A model generated the notes under the pieces. The model did not search any database, was not told the DNA's origin, and was given only the letters and a program-made list of their open reading frames with translations. Below are positions 37,922-46,893 of a DNA stretch of 46,893 nucleotides, piece by piece; position 1 is the stretch's first letter, and every line of letters begins with the position of its first letter. This DNA is from Paracoccaceae bacterium. GTDB lineage: Bacteria > Pseudomonadota > Alphaproteobacteria > Rhodobacterales > Rhodobacteraceae. The position numbers were made by a program, and so were the translations under genes. Where the stretch lies: positions 1 through 46,893 of the forward strand of contig JAPOTI010000077.1 of assembly GCA_026709265.1 (NCBI GenBank). The letters run 5' to 3'.

Positions 37922-38203
37922 ATGGCAATCTCTTCAGCACTGGTTCTTTATGCGGTGATCTGGTTCCTCTGCCTGTTTGTCCTGCTCCCGCTCAATGTGA
38001 CGACACAAAGTGACAGCGGAAAGATATCGGCCGGAACGGCACCATCAGCACCCGTCAATCCCCAGCTGAAAGTCAAGGTGCGATGGGCCACTTTCATTGC
38101 CGCCATCATCTGGCTACCCGCCACCGGGCTGATCTGGTCCGGAATTTTCTCTATCGAAGATATCGACGTCTTCGGGCTCTGGGGAGATGGCCGCTACGGT
38201 TAG
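37922..38203 (+). CDS. DUF1467 family membrane protein
   Basis: A 93-residue protein with two hydrophobic helices (about 5-25 and 55-75) joined by a polar loop, and the start ALVLYAVIWFLCLFVLLPLNV that is characteristic of DUF1467. Its position after mce matches relatives, where proS commonly follows; proS is absent here. Function unknown; inner membrane expected. Confidence 0.88.
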   Translation: MAISSALVLYAVIWFLCLFVLLPLNVTTQSDSGKISAGTAPSAPVNPQLKVKVRWATFIAAIIWLPATGLIWSGIFSIEDIDVFGLWGDGRYG

Positions 38204-38215
38204 GCACGGGGCAAG

Positions 38216-38785
38216 TCATTTCACAACCCAACTGAGCAATGAATCCGTGTTCGGTCTCGGACGCTCAGCGGGGTGGTCCTTTGCCGTTCCAAGATGAATG
38301 AATCCGGCAATTCTCTCATGTTCCTGCAAGCCAAGTTCGGTCTCACGAAAGATCCGGTCATGCGCGCCAAAGCCGGTCAGCCAAACGGCAGCCCAGCCAG
38401 CCGCATGCGCGGCGTTGACCAGTGAAAGACAGACAGCCCCTGCCGACAGCGTCTGCTCAATCAACGGAATCTTGGCTTCAAGATCCGGTGATTCCACGAC
38501 CGCAACGATCAGATTCGCATCCTGAAACACCAAAGCCGCTTTGCGGACCAGTGAATCTGCCTTATCCAGGGCCGCCCCACGTCGTACCAGACTTTCTGCC
38601 AGCCGCTTCATCGCTGGTTGTTCAATCACGATGAACCGCCAGGGTTCGAGCTTGCCATGATCGGGCACCCGCACCGCAGCAGTCAACAGTTTTTTCAATT
38701 CCTGGTGGTCAGGCACGGGTGTCGTCAGCAACTGTAGGGCATGCGACCGCCGCGACAACAAGAACTGTAGTGCAGCTTCATTCAT
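38216..38785 (-). CDS. Nitroreductase family protein (YdjA-like)
   Basis: A 189-residue FMN-dependent NAD(P)H reductase of the small nitroreductase group. It starts with LQFLLSRRSH, has the FMN-contacting PDHGKLEPWRFIVI block and the later GAVCLSLVNAAHAAGWAAVWLTG segment, typical of the YdjA/TdsD branch. Such enzymes reduce nitro compounds or quinones. The gene converges on the mce-DUF1467 operon with 12 bp between stops. Physiological substrate unknown. Confidence 0.9.
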   Translation of the reverse strand: MNEAALQFLLSRRSHALQLLTTPVPDHQELKKLLTAAVRVPDHGKLEPWRFIVIEQPAMKRLAESLVRRGAALDKADSLVRKAALVFQDANLIVAVVESPDLEAKIPLIEQTLSAGAVCLSLVNAAHAAGWAAVWLTGFGAHDRIFRETELGLQEHERIAGFIHLGTAKDHPAERPRPNTDSLLSWVVK

Positions 38786-38887
38786 ATCGGTGACTCAATG
38801 TCTCTCTTTCTTTCGGCGGGCTGTTCCTGGCATATGATGTGATCTCTGGCCACAGTGACACATGTCGGGTTGGCAGACCGGTTGCGG

Positions 38888-39832
38888 TCAAAACGATACC
38901 TGCTTCGCGCCCTTGAGCCGGAGCCGTTGCCGCGCTTCCTGCGGCGTGGCGATGCGCATTCCCAATTGTTCTATTCTGGCGCGAATATGATTCACCTGCT
39001 CAGCATTCGATTCGGCCTTTTTCCCGGGTCCGATATACAAACTGTCTTCCAGTCCGACGCGCACGTTTCCGCCCATCAGAGCCGCCTGTTCGGCAAATCT
39101 CATTTGATGTCGTCCCGCTGCCAGAACTGACCACTCGCAACTGTCTCCAAAGAGTTTTTCCAAACATTTCTGCAAATAAATGAGGTGATCAAGGTCGGCA
39201 CCCATTCCGCCGAGGACTCCAAAAATGAGCTGAATAAAAAAAGGTGGTTCGGCCCATCCTTGATCCGCGACATAAGCCAGATTGTGGAGATGCCCGAGAT
39301 CATAACATTCGAATTCGAATCGGGTGGAATGCCCGTTGCCCAAGGTCTTCAGGATATATTCAATATCCGCGAAAGTGTTCTTGAAGACAAAATCCTTGGT
39401 GTTCGACAAATAGCCGGGTTCCCAGTCATGCTTCCAGGCTTCATATTTATTGAGCAGCGGGAACAGGCCGAAATTGATTGACCCCATATTCAATGAGGCC
39501 AATTCCGGACTCGCGAATGTCGCCGCCCGCAGCCGTTCTTCCCGGGTCATTCCGAGCCCACCACCCGTCGTGATATTGACGACCGCATCGCACCCGTCCC
39601 TGATATTCGTCAGAAAGGCAGCAAATGCTTCAGGACGGGGATCGGGTTGACCATCCTCGGGGCGCCGCGCATGAAGGTGCAGGATCGCCGCGCCTGCCCG
39701 CGCCGCACCGATCGCCGAAGTGGCGATATCCTCCGGGGTAACCGGCAAATGGGGTGACATCGTCGGTGTATGGATCGCTCCTGTCACAGCACATGTGATG
39801 ATGACAGGCTTATGCGTGCTGGACACCTCCAT
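38888..39832 (-). CDS. BKACE (beta-keto acid cleavage enzyme, DUF849)
   Basis: A 314-residue TIM-barrel zinc enzyme of the DUF849/COG3246 family, which condenses or cleaves beta-keto acids with acetyl-CoA (Kce and related activities). The zinc histidines are in ILHLHARRPEDG (His52, His54) and the C-terminal block GLEDSLYIGPGKKAESNAEQV is present. GGGAGGAA lies 9 bases before the ATG, a strong Shine-Dalgarno. The start overlaps a possible small gene by a TGATG junction. Substrate cannot be told; several BKACE subgroups with different substrates exist. Confidence 0.92.
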   Translation of the reverse strand: MEVSSTHKPVIITCAVTGAIHTPTMSPHLPVTPEDIATSAIGAARAGAAILHLHARRPEDGQPDPRPEAFAAFLTNIRDGCDAVVNITTGGGLGMTREERLRAATFASPELASLNMGSINFGLFPLLNKYEAWKHDWEPGYLSNTKDFVFKNTFADIEYILKTLGNGHSTRFEFECYDLGHLHNLAYVADQGWAEPPFFIQLIFGVLGGMGADLDHLIYLQKCLEKLFGDSCEWSVLAAGRHQMRFAEQAALMGGNVRVGLEDSLYIGPGKKAESNAEQVNHIRARIEQLGMRIATPQEARQRLRLKGAKQVSF

Positions 39833-40056
39833 CAGGGTTCATTCCTCCCGCGCTCTGTCCATCCGGATTGTGCTCCCGCGCCCCATGGCAATGATCCGGA
39901 ATGGTGCCCACCTCCTGTCTGAACGATCGGCAACTCAACCCCCGCATGCGCATCAATCCCGATTCCGAGCCGAAAACTCGTCGGTTTATGGTGCTTTTTC
40001 GAGAACGTGCCCCAACAATGCACAGCATCATCGACATTCGCGGGAACCGTCACCAT
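39832..40056 (-). CDS. Possible small gene between aspS and the BKACE gene
   Basis: A 74-codon frame that begins with ATG directly after the aspS stop (TGAATG) and ends in a TGATG overlap with the BKACE start. Both junctions are what one expects of a real operon member, yet the predicted protein, rich in Gly, His and Trp, has no recognised family, hydrophobic segment or motif. It may be a chance open frame filling a 225-bp gap. Confidence 0.3.
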   Translation of the reverse strand: MVTVPANVDDAVHCWGTFSKKHHKPTSFRLGIGIDAHAGVELPIVQTGGGHHSGSLPWGAGAQSGWTERGRNEP

Positions 40057-41835
40057 TCAATCTCCTTTGGCGATGCGCAATCCCAGTTCGCGCAATGATT
40101 CATTGTCAATTTCACTCGGTGCTCCGAGCAGGAGATCTTCTGCCCTTTGATTGAGGGGGAACATCGTCACTTCTCGGATGTTGTCGACGCCGGCAAGCAG
40201 CATGACGATACGTTCGATTCCCGGGGCAATCCCGGCATGCGGCGGCGCGCCATATTTCAGGGCATTGACCATTCCGGAAAAGTGCTGGTCGACAAACGCC
40301 TGATCATGTCCGGCAATCGCAAATGCTGCATAGAGGCAGTCGAGCTGATGGTTGCGCACGGCTCCCGAAGACAGTTCGACGCCATTGCAAACAATATCGT
40401 ATTGAAATCCCAGCACATCCAACGGGGATTGCGTCCGCAATGAATCAATGCCCCCCTGCGGCATTGAGAACGGATTGTGCGAGAAACTGATTCCACCGGT
40501 CTCGTCGTCGCGCTCAAACATTGGAAAATCGACAATCCAACAGAATTCGAACCGGTCTTGCGCCACCAATCCCAATTCAGTGGCGATTTTGTCCCGTGCT
40601 TTGGCGGCAAAAGGTTCGAATGAGGTCGGGCGCCCCCCCAGAAAAAAAGCGGCGTCGCCCACTCCAAGCCCCAGCTGAACGCGTAGAGCCTCGGTCCGCT
40701 CAGGTCCCAGATTCTTGGCGAGAGGCCCCGCCCCGACAACCTTACCCTCCTCATGACGCCAAAAGATATAGCCCATACCCGGCAAGCCTTCGCTTTGCGC
40801 ATAACCGTTCATGCGGTCACAGAAACGACGGCTGCCGCCGCCCGGAGCCGGGATGGCACGAATTTCATGACCTTCATTTTCCAGCAATGCAGCAAAAATT
40901 CTGAACCCGGACCCGGCAAAATGCTCGCTGACCGCACACATCCTGAGTGGATTGCGCAGATCAGGCTTATCGGTGCCGTACTGACGCATCGCATCACGAT
41001 AGCGCAACCGGGGAAACTCAGCCGTGACCGCGCCACCATTGCCGAATTCCTCAAACAGGCCCCGCAGGACGGGTTCGATCACATTGAAAACATCTTCCTG
41101 ACTGGCAAAAGCCATCTCCAGATCCAACTGGTAAAACTCTCCCGGAGAACGGTCAGAACGCGGGTCCTCATCACGAAAACAAGGGGCAATCTGAAAATAT
41201 TTGTCGAAACCCGCAATGACTGAAAACTGCTTGAATTGTTGTGGTGCCTGCGGGAGGGCATAGAACTTGCCCGGATGCAACCGCGAGGGCACCAGAAAGT
41301 CACGTGCACCCTCGGGCGACGAAGCGGTGAGAATCGGTGTCTGAAATTCAATGAATCCCTGCCCTGACATCCGCTGTCGTAACGAATTGATGATCTGTGC
41401 CCGCAACAGAATACGCTGTCGCAAACTTTTGCGGCGCAAATCGAGAAAGCGATATTTGAGCCGTGTCTCTTCGGGATAATCAGGTTCAGCAAAGACCGGG
41501 AGCGGAATCTCGGCGCACGGACCCAAAATCTCGATCTGCGAAATAAACAGTTCAATATCGCCGGTATCTATTTTCTCATTGACCAATTCCGTGTCACGGG
41601 CTTTGACCACACCATCAACACGAATGACCGTCTCAGCCCGTAATGTCTCAGCCACAGAAAATGCGGCGCTGTCTGGATCAGCGACAGTTTGGGTGATTCC
41701 ATAATGATCACGCAGGTCAATGAATAAGACCCCGCCATGGTCGCGCACTCGATGAACCCAGCCGGAAAGTCTGACGGTTTCTCCAACATCTGCCGCGCGC
41801 AGCTCGCCGCAATTATGCGTTCGATAAATGTGCAT
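40057..41835 (-). CDS. aspS: Aspartyl-tRNA synthetase
   Basis: Class II synthetase charging tRNA-Asp (and probably tRNA-Asn in bacteria that use the GatCAB route). 592 residues from ATG 41835, which has GGAGAGA upstream; the frame continues 16 codons further. It has an N-terminal OB-fold ([13 protein letters not shown]), the class II motif 2 with [10 protein letters not shown], a bacterial GAD insertion and the motif 3 region [13 protein letters not shown]. Length suits bacterial AspRS. It may be transcribed with the BKACE gene. Confidence 0.95.
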   Translation of the reverse strand: MHIYRTHNCGELRAADVGETVRLSGWVHRVRDHGGVLFIDLRDHYGITQTVADPDSAAFSVAETLRAETVIRVDGVVKARDTELVNEKIDTGDIELFISQIEILGPCAEIPLPVFAEPDYPEETRLKYRFLDLRRKSLRQRILLRAQIINSLRQRMSGQGFIEFQTPILTASSPEGARDFLVPSRLHPGKFYALPQAPQQFKQFSVIAGFDKYFQIAPCFRDEDPRSDRSPGEFYQLDLEMAFASQEDVFNVIEPVLRGLFEEFGNGGAVTAEFPRLRYRDAMRQYGTDKPDLRNPLRMCAVSEHFAGSGFRIFAALLENEGHEIRAIPAPGGGSRRFCDRMNGYAQSEGLPGMGYIFWRHEEGKVVGAGPLAKNLGPERTEALRVQLGLGVGDAAFFLGGRPTSFEPFAAKARDKIATELGLVAQDRFEFCWIVDFPMFERDDETGGISFSHNPFSMPQGGIDSLRTQSPLDVLGFQYDIVCNGVELSSGAVRNHQLDCLYAAFAIAGHDQAFVDQHFSGMVNALKYGAPPHAGIAPGIERIVMLLAGVDNIREVTMFPLNQRAEDLLLGAPSEIDNESLRELGLRIAKGD

Positions 41836-42218
41836 GCCGTCTCTCCTGCCTTCCCCACTTGCCTGTCTCTGATGCTTTCGCAAGCTGCCAAGCGACGTTC
41901 TTCAAACTCTTCGCACCAATAAGTCAAGACGCGTGCCTATCGAGAGACGCACGCTCAACCCCGTGTCGGTGTCGAGCCGGGATCACTTTCATGCCGCGCA
42001 CCGTACCGAAAGCTCGACCTGATCCAACAGGTCTGCATTTTTACGCTGGGCGGCCTGACCTCTTCCGGCTCATCCGTATCCGTCCCGGACAACAGGTCAG
42101 GCACGCACCGTGCAGCTGCCATCTTGGTTTATCCGAAGTGACTATGATAATGGACGGACAGGCAATATCATAAGTCAGGTCATGTCGACCTGAGGGTGTA
42201 ACGGGTAAGAATTCAGGT
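41836..42218. other. aspS-cfa divergent intergenic region with a terminator-like hairpin
   Basis: 383 bp between divergent genes. At 42016-42042 GACCTG and CAGGTC form a 6-bp stem (loop ATCCAA) followed by TGCATTTTT on the plus strand, which is terminator-like although no plus-strand gene lies upstream of it. No protein-coding frame is convincing. A small transcript ending at the hairpin is possible but unproven. Confidence 0.4.
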
Positions 42219-43421
42219 ATGTGGAAGTCGATCTTCATCTGTCTGGTCCGACCACTCATTCGGACCGGTCACCTCTTTGTCACCTTTCCCGACGGAACAT
42301 CTGCCAATTTTGGCAACATGTCGGCAGATCCGGTTTCGATCAGATTTCATGATCATGGCGCGATTCGTGAATTCTGCCTGAATCCGGACCTTGCACTGGG
42401 TGAAATATACATGGACGGGCGCCTGACGATTTCCAACGATGACATCCGCGGATTTCTTGCACTCACGACACAGAATGTCGCCACCATGCATTACATGCCG
42501 ACCAACAGATTCTGGTTGTCTCTACGCAAGGTCTTTCGTACGTTTCAACAATATAATCCAATCGGGAAAGCCCAATCGAATATCCGTCACCACTACGACC
42601 TGACGGACGAACTTTATGAGCTCTTTCTCGACTCGGACCGACAATATAGTTGCGCCTATTTCACGCATCCCGATTCCACCCTCGAAGATGCACAATGCGA
42701 CAAAAAAATACATATCGCGAAGAAGCTCCTGCTCGAGCCTGATCACAGGATTCTCGACATCGGCAGTGGCTGGGGTGGGATGGGTCTCACCCTGGCACGA
42801 GACTATGGATGTTCCGTGACCGGTGTCACCCTGTCGGAAGGACAACACCGAATTTCCAACCAGCGGGCCGAGGATATGGGAATATCTGACCGTGCCCGTT
42901 TTGAATTGATGGATTATCGCAAAGTTGAATCCATCTTTGACCGGATTGTCTCCGTTGGCATGTTCGAACATGTGGGGACACCGCATTACCATGAGTTTTT
43001 CCGTCATCTGCGCCGATTGCTGAAAGACGATGGTGTCGCTTTATTGCACACGATTGGCCGGATGCGGCCACCGGGTGTGACCAACGCATGGATTGCAAAA
43101 TACATCTTTCCCGGCGGCTATATTCCAGCAATGTCTGAAGTCCTGCAGGTGATAGAAAAGGAGGGGCTCATTGTCACCGACATTGAGATCCTCCGCTTGC
43201 ACTATGCCGAAACGCTGAAACACTGGTACCAGCGTTTCACCAGTAAAATGGACAGGGCAAAAGAACTCTATGATGAGCGTTTCTGCCGTATGTGGCGATT
43301 CTACCTGGCGGGTTCCGAAATGAGTTTTCGCCACGGTGGCCAGGTGGTCTTTCAGTTTCAGATTACCAAGCTGATCGATTCCGCCCCCTTGACGCGAAAC
43401 TATTTGTACAGTCTGGCCTGA
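42219..43421 (+). CDS. cfa: Cyclopropane-fatty-acyl-phospholipid synthase family methyltransferase
   Basis: Transfers a methyl group from SAM to the double bond of unsaturated acyl chains in membrane phospholipids. The 400-residue protein has [25 protein letters not shown], the SAM motif LDIGSGWGG (179-187) and SVGMFEHVG with the conserved E/H; the C-terminal part ([19 protein letters not shown]) is standard. Related enzymes make other methylated lipids, so the product is not certain. Followed 101 bp later by carB, which has its own apparent promoter. Confidence 0.9.
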   Translation: MWKSIFICLVRPLIRTGHLFVTFPDGTSANFGNMSADPVSIRFHDHGAIREFCLNPDLALGEIYMDGRLTISNDDIRGFLALTTQNVATMHYMPTNRFWLSLRKVFRTFQQYNPIGKAQSNIRHHYDLTDELYELFLDSDRQYSCAYFTHPDSTLEDAQCDKKIHIAKKLLLEPDHRILDIGSGWGGMGLTLARDYGCSVTGVTLSEGQHRISNQRAEDMGISDRARFELMDYRKVESIFDRIVSVGMFEHVGTPHYHEFFRHLRRLLKDDGVALLHTIGRMRPPGVTNAWIAKYIFPGGYIPAMSEVLQVIEKEGLIVTDIEILRLHYAETLKHWYQRFTSKMDRAKELYDERFCRMWRFYLAGSEMSFRHGGQVVFQFQITKLIDSAPLTRNYLYSLA

Positions 43422-43439
43422 CGGTCTCTCCTGCCGGGC

Positions 43440-43467
43440 TTGCACCGGCGGTGATGACATTTATAGA
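43440..43467 (+). promoter_or_regulatory. Likely promoter of carB
   Basis: TTGCAC (43440-43445), a 16-bp spacer and TATAGA (43462-43467), in the 101-bp gap after cfa. The implied start near 43474 gives a leader of about 49 bases. Confidence 0.5.
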
Positions 43468-43487
43468 AGCCGATTGTGCTATTTTCG

Positions 43488-43514
43488 CCCCGCTGTTCAG
43501 GGGGCACAGCGGGG
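43488..43514 (+). promoter_or_regulatory. Hairpin covering the carB Shine-Dalgarno
   Basis: CCCCGCTGT (43488-43496) and ACAGCGGGG (43506-43514) form a perfect 9-bp GC-rich stem with a 9-base loop. The 3' arm includes four G of the Shine-Dalgarno GGGGAA (43511-43516), 6 bases from the ATG at 43523. It is not followed by a T-run, so it is not an intrinsic terminator. Confidence 0.6.
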
Positions 43515-43522
43515 AATTGCCG

Positions 43523-46500
43523 ATGCCCGGAAGAGACGACATTTCGTCAATCATGATCATTGGTGCGGGTCCGATCATCATCGGTCAGGCCTGCGAATTT
43601 GATTATTCGGGAACACAGGCCTGCAAGGCCTTGCGCGAAGATGGTTACCGAATCATTCTTTTGAATTCCAATCCCGCCACCATCATGACCGATCCGGCGA
43701 TGGCCGATGCCACCTATGTGGAACCCATCACCCTGGATGTTATCGAGAAAATCATTGAACATGAGCGCCCTGACGCCCTATTGCCGACGATGGGCGGTCA
43801 GACTGCCCTCAACGCTGCGATTGATGCCGCCGAATCCGGTATTCTTGACCGTTATGGTGTCGAACTGATCGGTGCCGGAATTGACGCGATCCGCAAGGCC
43901 GAGGACCGCAAACTGTTTCGTGATGCCATGGATCGAATTGGCCTGGAAAGTCCGCGTTCGGCCATTGCCAATACGCCCGAGGAAGCACTTGCAGCATTGA
44001 ACCATGTCGGTCTGCCGGCAATAATCCGCCCGGCCTTCACGCTCGGGGGTACAGGCGGCGGCGCAGCCTTCAACCGTGATGATTTTGAGCAACTCTGCCG
44101 TGCGGGGCTTGAAGCCTCGCCTGCCAACCAGATTCTGGTCGACGAAAGCCTGCTCGGCTGGAAGGAGTTCGAGATGGAGGTCGTGCGCGATCATTCCGAC
44201 AACGCGATCATCATCTGTTCAATCGAAAATGTAGACCCGATGGGCGTGCATACTGGCGATTCCATCACGGTTGCCCCGGCACTGACGCTGACTGACAGAG
44301 AATATCAACGTATGCGTAATGGTTCGATTGCCGTCCTGCGGGAAATCGGTGTCGAGACCGGCGGGTCCAATGTTCAATGGGCCATTGACCCCAAAACCGG
44401 CCGTATGGTGATCATTGAAATGAATCCGCGGGTCTCGCGCTCCTCGGCTCTGGCATCAAAGGCAACCGGATTTCCCATTGCCAAGATCGCCGCGAAACTC
44501 GCCGTCGGCTACACGCTTGATGAACTCGACAATGACATCACCAAAGTCACGCCGGCATCGTTCGAACCCACCATCGATTATGTGGTCACCAAGATTCCCC
44601 GCTTTACCTTTGAAAAATTTCCCGGTGCCAAAGCAGAGTTGACCACAGCCATGAAGTCTGTCGGAGAAACGATGGCGATTGGCCGATCCTTTCACGAGAG
44701 TCTCCAGAAAGCCCTCGCGTCACTGGAAACTGACCTTGAAGGTCTTGATGAAATCGACATCGCAGGAGCCAGTGACAAGGCCGCCATCATTCGCGCCGTT
44801 TCCTTGCGCAGTCCCGACCGCCTACGGTTGATTGCCCAGGCGATGCGGCACGGGTTGACCAATGAGGAACTGGCCGCCGCCACACAATTTGACCCCTGGT
44901 TTCTCGATCGCATCCGTGAACTCGTCTTGGCAGAGGAGATGATTCGCCGCGACGGGCTGCCAACTGATGAAGCGAACATGCGGCGTTTGAAAATGATGGG
45001 CTTTAGCGATTCGCGCCTGGCAACGCTGGCACAGACACAGGAGAATGAGGTGCGCACCAGACGCAGCGCCCTTGGTGTGATACCCGTCTATAAGCGAATT
45101 GATACCTGTGCTGCAGAATTCGAAGCCCAGACGCCGTATATGTATTCGACCTATGAGAGGCCAAGTATGGGAGTGGTCGAATGCGAATCACGACCAACTG
45201 GAGCCCGCAAGATTGCGGTCCTTGGCGGTGGCCCCAACCGTATCGGTCAGGGCATTGAATTCGACTATTGCTGTTGCCATGCCTGTATCGCGTTGAGTGA
45301 TGCCGGTTTCGAGACCATCATGATCAATTGCAATCCCGAGACGGTCTCTACCGACTATGACACCGCTGATCGGCTCTATTTTGAACCCCTGACCCTCGAA
45401 CATGTGATCGGTATCCTCGAAACCGAGAGCAGGAGGGGCGAGTTGGTCGGCGTGATCGTTCAATTTGGTGGCCAAACGCCTCTGAAACTGGCCTCCGCCA
45501 TTGAACGGGCGGGATTCCCGATTCTTGGAACCTCGCCATTGGCGATTGACCACGCTGAAGATCGTGAGCAATTCACCAAGCTTCTCAACAGGCTCCAGCT
45601 GCGCCAACCCGACAACGGGATTGCATTCTCGATTGATGCGGCGCGTCACACCGCAGACGATGTGGGTTATCCTGTGGTTGTCCGACCATCCTATGTGCTC
45701 GGCGGGCGGGCGATGGAAATTGTCCGCGATCCGGCAGAACTTGAATCCTATATGAGGGAGGCAGTTGCTGTATCGGGTGACAATCCGGTTCTCATCGACC
45801 GATTCCTGCCGAACGCCGTTGAGGTGGATGTCGATGCACTTGCAGACGGCGAACAGACCCATGTTGCCGGGATCATGCAGCATATTGAACAGGCCGGAAT
45901 TCATTCCGGAGACAGCGCCTGTTCACTGCCTCCCTTCTCGCTGGAACAATCAGTGATTGACGAACTCAAACAACAAACCTGCGCACTCGCCCGCGAGCTT
46001 GGCGTTGTGGGTCTGATGAATGTCCAATTTGCCGTGCAGGAAGGTGAAATATACGTCCTTGAAGTCAATCCGCGTGCCTCACGGACAGTGCCCTTTGTTG
46101 CCAAGTCGGTGGGATCGCCCATTGCATCAATTGCTGCACGAATCATGGCTGGCGAAAAACTCGCGGAATTCAACCTCGTCGAGGCCAATCCGGCGCATTT
46201 CTCGGTCAAGGAAGTCGTTCTGCCATTCTCGCGTTTCCCCGGTGTCGATGCATTGTTGGGCCCTGAAATGCGTTCAACCGGCGAAGTCATGGGACTCGAC
46301 ACATCTTTCGAAAAGGCATTTCTCAAGGCGCAGCTTGGAGCCGGTATGGCGTTACCCGAATCCGGGCAGGTCTTTATCTCGGTACGGGACGTGGACAAGA
46401 CAGAAAAAATGCGCCAAACTGCAGCAACCTTCCGCGAGCTGGGGTTTTCCCTGGTCGCAACACGGGGGACTGCCAGGTTTCTGACCAGCGGCGGCATCCA

Positions 46501-46792
46501 ATGTGTTACAGTCAACAAGATCTATGAAGGTCGGCCCAATGTCGCCGATGCGATCAAGAATGATGAAATCGCGTTGGTCGTCAACTCCACCGAGGGAAGG
46601 CAGACTGTGGCTGACAGTTTGACAATACGCACGGCCGCAATTCAGGGAGGTGTCCCGTATTGTACGACGGCGGAGGCCGCACATGTGATCGCTCGAGCAC
46701 TCAGGTCGCGTGACCAATCAGGAATTGATGTGCGCTCGTTGCAATCGATCTCGGCCTTGTGGAAACCACGCCCTGTGGGACGTTTGAATTAA
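43523..46792 (+). CDS. carB: Carbamoyl phosphate synthase large subunit
   Basis: Makes carbamoyl phosphate from bicarbonate, ATP and glutamine-derived ammonia; feeds arginine (argF here) and pyrimidines. The 1089-residue protein starts [17 protein letters not shown] and has two ATP-grasp halves, each with its own N-terminal glycine-rich block ([19 protein letters not shown] and [19 protein letters not shown]), an oligomerisation segment in the middle and a C-terminal allosteric MGS-like domain (about 940-1089). ATG 43523 is chosen because GGGGAA is 6 bases upstream and the N-terminus is typical; the open frame extends 77 codons further, over the cfa 3' end. carA is not adjacent. The last 101 bases of the window hold no gene. 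Confidence 0.95.
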   Translation: MPGRDDISSIMIIGAGPIIIGQACEFDYSGTQACKALREDGYRIILLNSNPATIMTDPAMADATYVEPITLDVIEKIIEHERPDALLPTMGGQTALNAAIDAAESGILDRYGVELIGAGIDAIRKAEDRKLFRDAMDRIGLESPRSAIANTPEEALAALNHVGLPAIIRPAFTLGGTGGGAAFNRDDFEQLCRAGLEASPANQILVDESLLGWKEFEMEVVRDHSDNAIIICSIENVDPMGVHTGDSITVAPALTLTDREYQRMRNGSIAVLREIGVETGGSNVQWAIDPKTGRMVIIEMNPRVSRSSALASKATGFPIAKIAAKLAVGYTLDELDNDITKVTPASFEPTIDYVVTKIPRFTFEKFPGAKAELTTAMKSVGETMAIGRSFHESLQKALASLETDLEGLDEIDIAGASDKAAIIRAVSLRSPDRLRLIAQAMRHGLTNEELAAATQFDPWFLDRIRELVLAEEMIRRDGLPTDEANMRRLKMMGFSDSRLATLAQTQENEVRTRRSALGVIPVYKRIDTCAAEFEAQTPYMYSTYERPSMGVVECESRPTGARKIAVLGGGPNRIGQGIEFDYCCCHACIALSDAGFETIMINCNPETVSTDYDTADRLYFEPLTLEHVIGILETESRRGELVGVIVQFGGQTPLKLASAIERAGFPILGTSPLAIDHAEDREQFTKLLNRLQLRQPDNGIAFSIDAARHTADDVGYPVVVRPSYVLGGRAMEIVRDPAELESYMREAVAVSGDNPVLIDRFLPNAVEVDVDALADGEQTHVAGIMQHIEQAGIHSGDSACSLPPFSLEQSVIDELKQQTCALARELGVVGLMNVQFAVQEGEIYVLEVNPRASRTVPFVAKSVGSPIASIAARIMAGEKLAEFNLVEANPAHFSVKEVVLPFSRFPGVDALLGPEMRSTGEVMGLDTSFEKAFLKAQLGAGMALPESGQVFISVRDVDKTEKMRQTAATFRELGFSLVATRGTARFLTSGGIQCVTVNKIYEGRPNVADAIKNDEIALVVNSTEGRQTVADSLTIRTAAIQGGVPYCTTAEAAHVIARALRSRDQSGIDVRSLQSISALWKPRPVGRLN

Positions 46793-46893
46793 CAAAGCCA
46801 TTATACTGACCCGCCGGACGCGCCCACATCTTGCAGAGGTAACTGCTCACCCCCATGATTCCGTCCTGATGCCGGGCCGCCCGCAGGCGCGGG

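Noticed and set aside
1..46893. CRISPR arrays, rRNA and tRNA genes
   Set aside because: No regularly spaced short repeats, no rRNA sequence and no cloverleaf-like segment with TTCGA-type arms were found by reading; a dedicated tRNA search was not possible.

Overview
This window looks like the chromosome of an alphaproteobacterium of moderate GC, probably Rhodospirillales-like or a related marine lineage. The placement rests on gcrA (a cell-cycle regulator restricted to Alphaproteobacteria) beside argD-argF, the lysC-ptsP, mtnP-apt, tldD/coxB and mce-DUF1467 neighbourhoods, DUF1178, and a coxB-ctaB-small membrane protein-ctaG-coxC-surf1-thrC-M16-GNAT string. No rRNA, tRNA or CRISPR was seen. 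All names come from reading motifs and family resemblance; no database search was run.

Layout. 1-7.1 kb: a rhomboid protease lacking its N-terminus, then on the minus strand gcrA-argD-argF (arginine synthesis) and frc-fhs. Frc is a formyl-CoA:oxalate CoA-transferase and Fhs captures formate on tetrahydrofolate, so this pair links oxalate or formyl-CoA turnover to one-carbon metabolism. 7.4-15.0 kb: a plus-strand housekeeping run of Nudix hydrolase, DUF1178, lysC, ptsP, flavin reductase, mtnP and apt (methionine and adenine salvage), with one GNAT gene reversed. 15.1-26.2 kb: a long minus-strand series with an orphan P-loop ATPase, an FAD-linked 2-hydroxyacid dehydrogenase, a GNAT, an M16 peptidase, threonine synthase and a cytochrome c oxidase assembly cluster. 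The cluster contains no subunit I gene: coxB is followed directly by ctaB. tldD diverges from it.

27.8-31.75 kb is an accessory, decayed region. It holds a broken Uma2-type gene, two direct copies of the 3' end of an ISKra4-like element, an IS110-like transposase remnant, an acidic AT-richer orphan gene, and a 191-bp non-coding inverted-repeat element (MITE-like) inserted into the ISKra4-like transposase remnant with a 9-bp target duplication. A large autotransporter (31.8-34.4 kb) borders it.

35.0-46.8 kb returns to core functions: topA-mce-DUF1467, a nitroreductase, aspS followed by a possible small gene and a BKACE (DUF849) enzyme, a cyclopropane fatty acid synthase, and carB. carB has its own apparent promoter and a stable hairpin covering its ribosome binding site; carA is not present.

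No clearly new multi-gene system was identified. The best leads are the carB leader hairpin, the MITE-like element, the incomplete cox cluster, the frc-fhs pair, the orphan ATPase and the palindromes near the topA promoter and upstream of fhs.
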